From CAXBPY01 sp003455275 (GTDB lineage: Bacteria > Bacteroidota > Bacteroidia > Chitinophagales > UBA10324), in contig CAXBPY010000063.1 of the NCBI GenBank assembly GCA_963977675.1, forward strand, positions 1 through 15,986: a DNA stretch of 15,986 nucleotides, in the 5' to 3' direction. A program made the translations under genes and the position numbers. Positions within the stretch are counted from its first letter, which is position 1; each line of letters starts with the position of its first letter. Positions 6,809 to 13,535 of this stretch are shown here, piece after piece. The notes below the pieces were generated by a model. The model did not search any database. It saw only the letters and a list, made by a program, of their open reading frames with translations, and was not told the DNA's origin.

Positions 6809-7165
6809 TCAATTGGTTTGGGAGGCCGAGTCGTCTTCAACCGTCCGTTCCTTTTTGAAAATTACGGACTGGAAGACTAAAATAAGCCCAACTCCAATAC
6901 TGATAGATGCATCTGCGATGTTGAACACCGGCCGAAAAAAAACGAAATAATCTCCTTTACTAAATTGAATAGTCTTATTCTCATAAAAAAATTTTCCTGA
7001 GCCGGATATGATAACATAAACTTCATCGCGGTCGTGAGGTGTTTGAAGATCAGAACCTGCAGGCTTGTAAATCTCCACTGAAAGAGACCCGTGTTTGAAT
7101 AGCTCAATAAATAATTCTTCAGAAGAATTTATTTTACCCAGAGCATTTTGGGCGGAGATGTGCAT
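6809..7165 (-). pseudogene. Cupin domain protein with frameshifted C-terminal third
   Basis: The frame opens with ATG and MHISAQNALGKINSSEE, the usual start of a small cupin family, and has a good first metal motif, TPHDRDEVYVIISGSG (about residues 42-57), then FSKGDYFVF. After that the reading frame stops looking like a cupin. The expected second motif, F-x-x-AGVxHRF, is present but in another frame: SAGVQHR reads just past a run of eight A on the plus strand (6935-6942). The closing WAYF block (the family's VWVIFY) also lies in that frame, while the D-A-S segment between stays in the original one. At least two or three small indels therefore seem to have hit the gene, whose original stop may be the TGA at 6839-6837. 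The 118-residue product lacks the second metal-ligand histidine. It probably shares a transcript with the DinB gene 42 bp upstream. Confidence 0.6.
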
Positions 7166-7207
7166 CAGATTTAGAAATGAAATTTATTGATGAAGTGCGA
7201 GTTTGAG

Positions 7208-7702
7208 TCAGAGCGAATTAAAAATATTGAAGTCTGTGCCCGGAATATTTTCAGTGACTCCTAAAGTTCTTGCCATCGTAATTATCTGGCCGCGGTGATA
7301 ACTTCCGTGATTAATTATATGGATGATGTATTCGTACCGGCTCAGATTATTTTTTGCCCACGGCATATTTAAATTCAGTTTTTTCAAAAGCTCATCTTCG
7401 GTGAAAGAGGAAAACTTAATCTTAATTTTTGCTGAGGTCGCTAAAAGTTCTTCCATCACCTGATCAATTTCGCTCTCGCGAACTTTCCAGTTTAACCCGG
7501 AATAATCTTCCTCAGAAATAAACAGCAGCCAGAATTTTTCTGCGCGCAAAATGTGCTGAAGGGTGAAATCAATTGAATTGTAACTCGAAGGAGTTTTAGC
7601 GGTCAAAATATTTTTATCCAGTGTTTTTAACCAGCCGATAATTTCATTGTTGGCCCACTCATTGAACCGTGCATAATTGGAAATCAGTTTTGATAAGCTC
7701 AT
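7208..7702 (-). CDS. DinB family protein (putative metal-dependent four-helix enzyme)
   Basis: 164 residues, typical for DinB/YfiT-type four-helix proteins. Family signs are the opening YARFNEWANNEII (10-22), TLQHILRAEKFW with H50, and the final helix HIINHGSYHRGQI with H132 and H136; H50, H132 and H136 would form the usual divalent-metal triad. The N-x-Y-H-RGQI block is the strongest evidence. Members range from thiol-dependent transferases to proteins of unknown role, and the substrate cannot be read from the sequence. The frame is intact from ATG 7702 to the stop, in contrast to the cupin gene downstream. The 127 bp upstream (7703-7829) contain no other gene that I can support. Confidence 0.9.
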   Translation of the reverse strand: MSLSKLISNYARFNEWANNEIIGWLKTLDKNILTAKTPSSYNSIDFTLQHILRAEKFWLLFISEEDYSGLNWKVRESEIDQVMEELLATSAKIKIKFSSFTEDELLKKLNLNMPWAKNNLSRYEYIIHIINHGSYHRGQIITMARTLGVTENIPGTDFNIFNSL

Positions 7703-7829
7703 AATTCTAAATGGTGTCTGTTGATTTTTTTTATTTCAGTTGAAGACGATTTCAATTTGATTGAAAGATATTTTTTGAAGAAGAAGACCGATAAAGTATT
7801 TGCTGAATGTTTCATCATCATTGATTTTT

Positions 7830-8195
7830 TTAAGAGTTGTTTTTTGAATCAGCCTGCTTTTCTGTTTCTGTTTTTTGAATTTTTTCTTTATCCCATCCCC
7901 TAAACTCATAATAGAGAGACTTTGGTTCGCCGGTCCAGCCGTTTATTCCCTTGCTTGGAAGCAAGTAGCCATGAACATAAATTAAGGGAATAAATAAAAG
8001 TGCGAGTGCACACAATGCAGCTGCGCGTCCGAAATAAATTGATACAATTAAAATGATGGTAAGGGTTACAAAATATTTTGCGAGTTTCCTCCACCACGGG
8101 GTTCTTTCATTAAAATGCCCAAATATTATGTTCACTGCAAGAAAAAGAAAAGTGACTATTGATATTTCAAACCATAAACTTTCCATGCTCCACAT
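7830..8195 (-). CDS. Conserved hypothetical small membrane protein
   Basis: 121 residues with three predicted hydrophobic segments (about 7-26, 40-56 and 58-76), then a soluble tail. Distinct parts are FGHFNERTPWWRKLAKY after the first helix, SIYFGRAAALC, and GINGWTGEPKSLYYEFRGWD after the last, followed by a charged, low-complexity end. The pattern FGHF-E--TP-WR(R/K)---K and the closing EP---YY--RGW are ones I associate with an unnamed family of small membrane proteins, but I can attach no function. ATG 8195 is used; a second ATG three codons in (8186) is equally possible. It is transcribed away from the metal transporter, with 269 bp between their starts. Confidence 0.72.
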   Translation of the reverse strand: MWSMESLWFEISIVTFLFLAVNIIFGHFNERTPWWRKLAKYFVTLTIILIVSIYFGRAAALCALALLFIPLIYVHGYLLPSKGINGWTGEPKSLYYEFRGWDKEKIQKTETEKQADSKNNS

Positions 8196-8363
8196 CGTGA
8201 TTTCAAAAATTATTTTAAAAAATTTTTACTGCAATCTATTTTGGTTTTGTTTCAGCATGCTCCACTGCATTAGTCAGGAGAGATGCGTGCGACAGAGAAA
8301 TTTTTCATTTTCATTTCAGCATCAAAGAAAACAAAACGCCTGAAAGAAATCATTGCGACCTCT

Positions 8364-8451
8364 GTTTATTGTTATTTCATTTCCCGGCTCAAATAATTTT
8401 CTTTGTCGCTCTCTTTGTTATTTGTATTACTAATAACAGATAACAATAAAC
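8364..8451. repeat. 12-bp perfect inverted repeat flanking the transporter promoter region
   Basis: GTTTATTGTTAT at 8364-8375 and ATAACAATAAAC at 8440-8451 are exact reverse complements, 64 bp apart, in the region between the divergent membrane-protein and metal-transporter genes. The right arm overlaps the tighter palindrome at 8415-8446. In an AT-rich genome 12 bp can occur by chance, but two overlapping symmetric elements in one short promoter region is notable. Confidence 0.5.
8415..8446. promoter_or_regulatory. Long imperfect palindrome just upstream of the VIT-type transporter; candidate operator
   Basis: TTGTTATTTGT (8415-8425) faces ACAGATAACAA (8436-8446), ten of eleven positions complementary, and the centre TATTACTAATA (8425-8435) is itself a perfect palindrome. 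It ends 18 bp before the transporter ATG. Several ATAAC units follow one another between 8434 and 8458. This could bind a dimeric regulator, or form a hairpin in the 5' leader. It does not match a canonical Fur box that I know. Confidence 0.42.
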
Positions 8452-8464
8452 GAATAACTAATTC

Positions 8465-9178
8465 ATGAGCGACCACCACCACCATCATCACCACGAAGAA
8501 CAACACTTTCAAAGTTCAGAAATGGTTCGCGACATTGTAATCGGCATGGCTGATGGGCTCACTGTTCCGTTTGCACTTGCAGCAGGCTTAAGCGGCGCGG
8601 TAGATTCAAATTGGATTGTGATTACTGCAGGTGTTGCTGAAATTGTTGCAGGAAGTATTGCAATGGGTTTGGGTGGTTATCTCGCTGCGCGAACAGAAAT
8701 TGATCACTACAACTCTGAACTCAAGCGCGAGTATGATGAAGTGGAGCGAGTGCCGCAGCGTGAGAAAGATGAAATTCATGAGGCGCTTGAAACTTATGGT
8801 ATCAGTAAGGCAACAAGCATTTTGGTTGCAGACGAACTTGCACAAGACAAAAACAAGTGGGTTGACTTTATGATGAAGTATGAACTCGGCTTGGAAAAAC
8901 CCGATGAGAAGCGCGCCGGAAAAAGCGCCGGCAATATTGCTGTCAGCTACATTGTGGGAGGACTGGTTCCGCTTAGCGCATATCTCTTTACTTCACATCC
9001 GCATGAGGGATTGATTTATTCTTCCATCATCACACTTGTTGCGTTGCTTGTGTTCGGATATTTCAAGAGTAAAGCAACAGGGCAATCGCCTGTTTATGGC
9101 GCGCTGCGCACAGCACTCATTGGCGCTCTCGCTGCCGGGGCTGCATTCGGAATTGCGAGCGTGATTAGCGGTAAGTAA
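8465..9178 (+). CDS. VIT1/CCC1 family iron/manganese transporter
   Basis: 237 residues. The start MSDHHHHHHHEEQH has seven consecutive histidines (4-10), a natural metal-binding-like tail. The VIT1/CCC1 core follows: VRDIVIGMADGLTVPFALAA, with the conserved helix-1 aspartate D30; helix 2 with VAEIVAGSIAMGLGGYLAAR and M67; then a soluble, acidic, helical insert (about 78-148) rich in glutamates, equivalent to the metal-binding domain of plant VIT1; then three more helices, including GGLVPLSAYL at 165-174 and the glycine/alanine-rich last helix. Family members move Fe2+ or Mn2+ across membranes, in bacteria probably out of the cytoplasm. The ATG lies 18 bp after a strong palindrome. The stop is only 4 bp from the convergent phosphoglycosyl transferase stop. 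Confidence 0.92.
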   Translation: MSDHHHHHHHEEQHFQSSEMVRDIVIGMADGLTVPFALAAGLSGAVDSNWIVITAGVAEIVAGSIAMGLGGYLAARTEIDHYNSELKREYDEVERVPQREKDEIHEALETYGISKATSILVADELAQDKNKWVDFMMKYELGLEKPDEKRAGKSAGNIAVSYIVGGLVPLSAYLFTSHPHEGLIYSSIITLVALLVFGYFKSKATGQSPVYGALRTALIGALAAGAAFGIASVISGK

Positions 9179-9182
9179 TTTT

Positions 9183-9776
9183 TTATTTTCTCAAAATAAT
9201 TTTTCCGAGCGTGCGGAAAATAATTTTTATATCGCCGAAGAAACTTTGGTTCTCGATATAAAGAACATTCAGTCTGAGTTTTTCCGGAATCAGAATTTCG
9301 ACATATGCTTTTTCGTGATCGGGATATTTTAGAATGATATGATTCTCATCTGAAAATTCAATGGATGCAGGAGATGTAATTCCGGGCCTTACGGTCATTA
9401 CTTTTTCCTGATCCGGATTTCCATAGAGGACATACTTGGTTACTTCCGGTCGCGGGCCTACAAAACTCATATCGCCTTTCACAATATTTATCAATTGCGG
9501 AAATTCATCAATCTTGTATTTGCGCAGGAAGTAGCCAATGCTGGTGATGCGCGAATCCTTCATTCCCACGGTAATCAGTCCATGCTTGTGCGAATCCTGT
9601 TGCATGGTTCTGAACTTTATTATTCCAAAATTCTTGAAATTTTTTCCGGCTCTTTCCTGAATAAAAAAAACTCCTCCGCGCGAGGTGAGCACAATGAGTA
9701 ATGAAACTAAAACCAATATGGGAGAAAGAACAATCAGCATAAGCACTGCCATCACGAAATCGAATAATCTTTTCAT
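9183..9776 (-). CDS. PglC-like undecaprenyl-phosphate phosphoglycosyl transferase (monotopic)
   Basis: 197 residues, the size of the minimal monotopic phosphoglycosyl transferases such as Campylobacter PglC (about 200). An N-terminal re-entrant membrane helix (MKRLFDFVMAVLMLIVLSPI) is followed by GVFFIQERAGKNFKNF, KFRTM at 54-58, the catalytic Asp-Glu dyad D90-E91 in YKIDEFPQLINI, GDMSFVGPRPE at 101-111 and VRPGITSPASIEF. The enzyme moves a sugar-1-phosphate from a UDP-sugar to undecaprenyl phosphate at the inner face of the membrane, starting a lipid-linked glycan. It overlaps the upstream aminotransferase by ATGA, so an amino-modified UDP-sugar (bacillosamine-like) is a reasonable but unproven substrate. 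The larger WbaP/WcaJ N-terminal region is absent. Confidence 0.92.
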   Translation of the reverse strand: MKRLFDFVMAVLMLIVLSPILVLVSLLIVLTSRGGVFFIQERAGKNFKNFGIIKFRTMQQDSHKHGLITVGMKDSRITSIGYFLRKYKIDEFPQLINIVKGDMSFVGPRPEVTKYVLYGNPDQEKVMTVRPGITSPASIEFSDENHIILKYPDHEKAYVEILIPEKLRLNVLYIENQSFFGDIKIIFRTLGKIILRK

Positions 9777-11014
9777 GCAACTGTTTTTGGATCTAAAATT
9801 TTTTCTGTGGCTTCAATTACAGCACGCGCCACGGTTGCAACCTGTTCATTCGTCAAATCAAAATAAACCGGAAGCGAAATTTCTCTTGCATAATTATCGT
9901 AAGCAACCGGATAGCTGTCAATTGTATATCCCAGCGATTTATAAAAACTCATCATCGGCACCGGTTTGAAATGAACATTCACACTCACACCTTTTTCAGT
10001 AATAAGCTGAATAATATTATTGCGCTGTTGTTCCGAAATATTTTTTATGCGCAGAAGAAACAGGTGGTAAGAACTTTCCGCTTCATCTGTTTTGAAAACC
10101 GGAAGTTGTGCCCAACTCTTCTTTGAAAAATGTTGCTGATATAATTCACAGATTTTTTTCCTCCGCGGAAGCGTTTCAGAATCGTAGCGAGAAAGTTCCA
10201 CCAAGCCAATTGCAGCAGCAATGTCAGTCATGTTGCATTTGTAACCGGCTTCCACAATATCATACTCCCAACTTCCTTTTTGCATTTTAGCAAGTGCATC
10301 TTTATTCTGCCCGTGAAGAGATTTGATATTAAGAGCGCGATAAATTTCTTCGTTATCAAATGGTGCAGGAAGATTCAAACACACCGCACCGCCTTCAGCA
10401 GTTGTAAGATTTTTTACAGCGTGAAATGAAAACACGCTTGCATCCACATGACATCCAATTTTTTTACCTTGATAAAATGCACCTATTGAATGAGCGGCAT
10501 CGCTGAGTACCAAAATTCTTCCGAGTTGTTTTTGAATTTCATTTTCAGAATTTAAAATCGCTGCTGAGTTTTTTGCCAACTCCATTATTGCATCATAGTC
10601 ACAGGGCAATCCACCAATGTCAACAGGCATAATCACTTTCGTTCTTGGAGAAATGCAATCAGCTATTCGTTGCACAGATATGTTAAAAGTATCTGCATTG
10701 GTGTCTACAAATACCGGAGTTGCCCCGCAATGAATTACAACATTAGCTGTGGCAGAATAAGTGTAAGCCGGAACGATTACTTCGTCGCCCTCTTTTACTC
10801 CAAACCAACGGAGTAATAATTCGAGTCCTGCGGTTGCAGAGTTGAGACAGATGACTTTAGGTGCGCGGGTATAATCGCAGAGTTGCTGTTCAAATTTTTT
10901 TGTGCGCGGTCCTGTGGTAATCCATCCTGATTTGAGAGCAGCAATAACTTCATCAATAATTTTCTGATCAATATGCGGAGGAGAAAAAGGAATCATTTTC
11001 AATTTATCAGTCAT
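9773..11014 (-). CDS. DegT/DnrJ/EryC1/StrS family PLP-dependent nucleotide-sugar aminotransferase
   Basis: 413 residues from ATG 11014; a TTG just ahead and the ATG at 10996 (MIPFSPPHID, the usual family start) are alternatives. The fold-type-I motifs are intact: LKSGWITTGPRTKKFE, then GDEVIVPAYTYSATANVVIH, then LSDAAHSIGA with the cofactor aspartate D172, then SFHAVKNLTTAEGGA with the Schiff-base lysine K201, and GYKCNMTDIAAAIGL. Such enzymes convert a 4-keto (or 3-keto) nucleotide sugar to the amino sugar using glutamate. Its end overlaps the phosphoglycosyl transferase start by 4 nt, so the product is probably the sugar loaded on the lipid. No dehydratase or acetyltransferase to complete the pathway is in the window; it may lie further along the locus. 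Confidence 0.93.
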   Translation of the reverse strand: MTDKLKMIPFSPPHIDQKIIDEVIAALKSGWITTGPRTKKFEQQLCDYTRAPKVICLNSATAGLELLLRWFGVKEGDEVIVPAYTYSATANVVIHCGATPVFVDTNADTFNISVQRIADCISPRTKVIMPVDIGGLPCDYDAIMELAKNSAAILNSENEIQKQLGRILVLSDAAHSIGAFYQGKKIGCHVDASVFSFHAVKNLTTAEGGAVCLNLPAPFDNEEIYRALNIKSLHGQNKDALAKMQKGSWEYDIVEAGYKCNMTDIAAAIGLVELSRYDSETLPRRKKICELYQQHFSKKSWAQLPVFKTDEAESSYHLFLLRIKNISEQQRNNIIQLITEKGVSVNVHFKPVPMMSFYKSLGYTIDSYPVAYDNYAREISLPVYFDLTNEQVATVARAVIEATEKILDPKTVA

Positions 11015-11112
11015 CAATAGCGGAAGCGCAAGTATCAGAAATATTTTTTTACAAAAGTCATCATTTATCCTTCAGCGGGGATAAAATTTCTGCCATCGGT
11101 AAGTGGACAAAT

Positions 11113-11128
11113 TACATTTGACAGTCAA
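11113..11128 (+). promoter_or_regulatory. Candidate Bacteroidota -7 promoter box with adjoining TTGACAGTCAA palindrome
   Basis: TACATTTG at 11113-11120 is a perfect TAnnTTTG box. It overlaps TTGACAGTCAA (11118-11128), a perfect 5+1+5 palindrome. No TTG is found at the expected distance upstream, so the -33 element is missing or degenerate. It lies just before the rightward ligase/polymerase gene, whose orientation needs its own promoter. Transcription would begin near 11126-11128, giving a very short leader for ATG 11135, or about 25 nt for ATG 11153. Confidence 0.42.
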
Positions 11129-11134
11129 GTGCAA

Positions 11135-12364
11135 ATGCTTTTCTCAAAAGAAATGAATGATAAACTCAGCTATTGGTTATTGCTTGCATTTGCATTTTCA
11201 TTCCCATTTGGAAATATTTACGGAACAGTTATAATTATTCTTCTTTCCATTCTGTGGCTATTGAGTGGAAATATTTTTTCGAAGCTGAAACAAGCACTCG
11301 CTCAACCGCTCTTTCTCTCTTACACACTTTTATTTTTCCTGCAGTTTCCATGGCTGTTGAATACATGGGATATGGCACGAGGACTTTACCTGATTCAGTG
11401 TAATGCTTCCATGTTCGCACTACCTTTAATTATTCTTACAAGTGAAAACAGGCGGTTGCATTTAAATAAAAATAATATTCCATTTGCCTTGATAATTGGT
11501 TGCGTTGTTGCTTCACTTGCTTCAATGTATATTGCTTTTTTTAAGTTTGGAGAAACAAGTGACCCTGCAGTTTTTTTCTATACCCGTCTCAGTGCAGATT
11601 TTTATCATCCCGGTTTTATGTCAGTTCAGTTTTCTTTAGCTGTTATTTTTTTACTGCTCGATATTTTCGGAGTAAATAAAATATTTACTTCAGGAAGGAT
11701 AACACTAAAAGTTGCTGTAGCCGTATGGCTATTTTTATTCATAATTTTTCTTTCATCTAAAATCGGATTGGTGTGTTTGATTTTGATTTTGATAGCAACT
11801 ATTACTTATGTGTTAAGAAAAACCGGAAGCAATTTTATCCGGCTTATGGTTTTGGTTATCCCACTGTTATTAGCACTGATTATTTGGGAAAGTGATTTTC
11901 AGGTTCGATTGAAATCTGCTTTTAATACATTAAGCTCAAATGAAAACTTAGATGGTAAATTGGAATCAACTGCGACCCGAATTACTGCCATAAAAACTAC
12001 ACTTGAACTCATACAAAATAATTGGATAGCAGGCGTGGGCACCGGCGATGTATGGAGCGATTTGCGACGATCATATTTTGTTGATGGAAAATCGGCGTGC
12101 TTAAAAGAGCGGGTGATTCCTCACAATCAATTTTTGAATTCATTAGCCAAGCATGGAATTGCAGGACTTACGGCGCTCTTGCTTTTGCTGGTTCTTCCGC
12201 TGATTTTTTCTGTAAGAAAAAAATACATGGCAGGATTGTGCTTTATGATTCTCATTATTCTGAACTGTATGGTTGAAGATGTATTTGAAGTTCAGAACGG
12301 CGTAGTGTTCACCAGTTTCTTTTACTCATTAATATTTCTGATTCCTGAATACCGGGAAACTTAA
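11135..12364 (+). CDS. O-antigen ligase/polymerase-like integral membrane protein (Wzy/WaaL family)
   Basis: 409 residues from ATG 11135 (a GTG at 11129 and an ATG at 11153 are alternatives). Many hydrophobic helices, about ten to twelve, are split by one large periplasmic loop (about 255-340). That loop carries the family marks: the helix TATRITAIKTTLELIQNNW, then GVGTGD at about 301-306, then PHNQFLNSLAKHGIAGL with the histidine H330. An earlier segment, YHPGFMSVQFSLA, also fits. Such proteins join lipid-linked glycans to lipid A core or protein, or polymerise repeat units, at the outer face of the inner membrane; sequence alone does not separate these roles. It is the only rightward gene in the polysaccharide locus and converges on the second aminotransferase, with 16 bp between the stops. 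Confidence 0.85.
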   Translation: MLFSKEMNDKLSYWLLLAFAFSFPFGNIYGTVIIILLSILWLLSGNIFSKLKQALAQPLFLSYTLLFFLQFPWLLNTWDMARGLYLIQCNASMFALPLIILTSENRRLHLNKNNIPFALIIGCVVASLASMYIAFFKFGETSDPAVFFYTRLSADFYHPGFMSVQFSLAVIFLLLDIFGVNKIFTSGRITLKVAVAVWLFLFIIFLSSKIGLVCLILILIATITYVLRKTGSNFIRLMVLVIPLLLALIIWESDFQVRLKSAFNTLSSNENLDGKLESTATRITAIKTTLELIQNNWIAGVGTGDVWSDLRRSYFVDGKSACLKERVIPHNQFLNSLAKHGIAGLTALLLLLVLPLIFSVRKKYMAGLCFMILIILNCMVEDVFEVQNGVVFTSFFYSLIFLIPEYRET

Positions 12365-12380
12365 ATTCAAATCAGCGTGC

Positions 12381-13535
12381 TCAATAAATTTTTTGCAGAG
12401 CTAATAATTGCTGAATCCTGCTGATGTATTTCTCATTTATTTTTTCGTGTGTAGGCAGATTAATTATTTGCTTACAAATATTTTCAGCTACCGGACAACT
12501 GCCTTCTGAATAAAACCATTTTTCCCAACTGCTCATTACCGGATGTAAGGGAGAAACAAACCAATCTCCCACTTCGAGTTTAAGCTTCTCTGCTTGCAGC
12601 ATAAATTTTTCCTTGTCTTCCACAAGTATTGAATACCTGAGAAAAGTATGTTCGGCTGAATCAGACTTGAAACATGCAGTGCCACCAAGCTCAGAAATAA
12701 TTTGAGAGTATTGAGCCGCTACCATTTTTCTGTGCTCAATATTTTTTTTCAGATTCCGTAGTGCAGCAACTCCTTTAGTCATTTGAGTGCGCGACATTTT
12801 TTTTAGAAACCCTTTTGGCAAATCTGTTCCTTCAAGTTCTGTGTTCTCAGAAGAAGCCACCACTAATTTCATTCTGCTCAGTGTACGGTAAATGCGAACA
12901 AGCAATGAATAAGTAAACGGGTTTAATAAAATATTGTGTGCTGTAAGAAGTGCTTTCAAAATGAATCGTTCTTTCAATGAGGGGTTGATTGCATTCTCAG
13001 AAAGCGAAGAAATTTTTTTTCCAAGTTCATTGTCCCTTGTAACTGCAATGCCACCAAGTCCGGTAGAATATGGCTTGCTCCATTGAGTAGAAAAAAATGC
13101 AGCATGAGCAATTGTTCCATTTGGTTTTCCATCATAACTCCCTCCAAAACCATGAGCACAATCTTCGACCACAAGTAATTTGTGCTTGGCAGCAATGCTC
13201 ATGATTGCATTAAGATTTGCAGATTGACCGAATGTGTTTTGCGCCAGAATCACTTTTGTTTTCGAACTGATTTTCGATTCAATTTTTGTTTCATCAATAT
13301 TGAAAGTCCCTGAATCAATATCAACATAAACCGGTTTCGCACCAAGATAAATAATCACATTTGGAACCACCATGCAAGTGAATGCAGGCAAAATCACTTC
13401 ATCATCTTTCCCTACACCCGCTGCTTTCAATATTGCATACAACGCCACTCTTCCTTTCCAGAAAAAACTAATGCGGGCATCAGTGCCCAGCCATTTTTGC
13501 AGTTCGTTCCTGTAATTGTTTTCAGCCGCGCTCAT
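12381..13535 (-). CDS. DegT/DnrJ/EryC1/StrS family PLP-dependent enzyme (second, divergent member)
   Basis: 384 residues. Fold-type-I motifs are present: DEVILPAFTCMVVPNVIIYL, AKPVYVDIDSGTFNID, LVVEDCAHGFGGSY with the cofactor aspartate D125, and FFSTQWSKPYSTGLGG with the probable Schiff-base lysine K154. It lacks the N-terminal SGW--TGP block of the other aminotransferase in this window and has a longer, arginine- and lysine-rich middle (about 185-260), so it belongs to another branch of the family. Its substrate is unknown; a sugar aminotransferase is likely from the context but not shown. Its start overlaps the end of the upstream glycosyltransferase by 14 nt, so it is translated as part of that operon and is its last gene here. 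Confidence 0.88.
   Translation of the reverse strand: MSAAENNYRNELQKWLGTDARISFFWKGRVALYAILKAAGVGKDDEVILPAFTCMVVPNVIIYLGAKPVYVDIDSGTFNIDETKIESKISSKTKVILAQNTFGQSANLNAIMSIAAKHKLLVVEDCAHGFGGSYDGKPNGTIAHAAFFSTQWSKPYSTGLGGIAVTRDNELGKKISSLSENAINPSLKERFILKALLTAHNILLNPFTYSLLVRIYRTLSRMKLVVASSENTELEGTDLPKGFLKKMSRTQMTKGVAALRNLKKNIEHRKMVAAQYSQIISELGGTACFKSDSAEHTFLRYSILVEDKEKFMLQAEKLKLEVGDWFVSPLHPVMSSWEKWFYSEGSCPVAENICKQIINLPTHEKINEKYISRIQQLLALQKIY

Noticed and set aside
6877..7107. 76-codon frame inside the cupin gene
   Set aside because: It does not carry the cupin motifs in order; only short parts of the true tail are off frame, and they lie in the third frame rather than this one.
8053..8343. Rightward 96-codon frame across the membrane-protein gene and the intergenic region
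   Set aside because: Most of it lies antisense to the membrane-protein gene and the translation has no recognisable domain.
8196..8464. Small RNA or riboswitch between the divergent genes
   Set aside because: Beyond the inverted repeats listed, I see no known riboswitch core and no terminator-like hairpin followed by a T tract.
9183..9199. TTATTTT-CTC-AAAATAA between the convergent transporter and transferase genes as a bidirectional terminator
   Set aside because: The stem is seven A-T pairs only, with a three-base loop, and overlaps the transferase stop; too weak to call.
11061..11096. Eleven-codon minus-strand frame MAEILSPLKDK ahead of the first aminotransferase
   Set aside because: Too short to support; another frame over the same bases gives an equally protein-like tail (DGRNFIPAEG then stop), so neither can be preferred.
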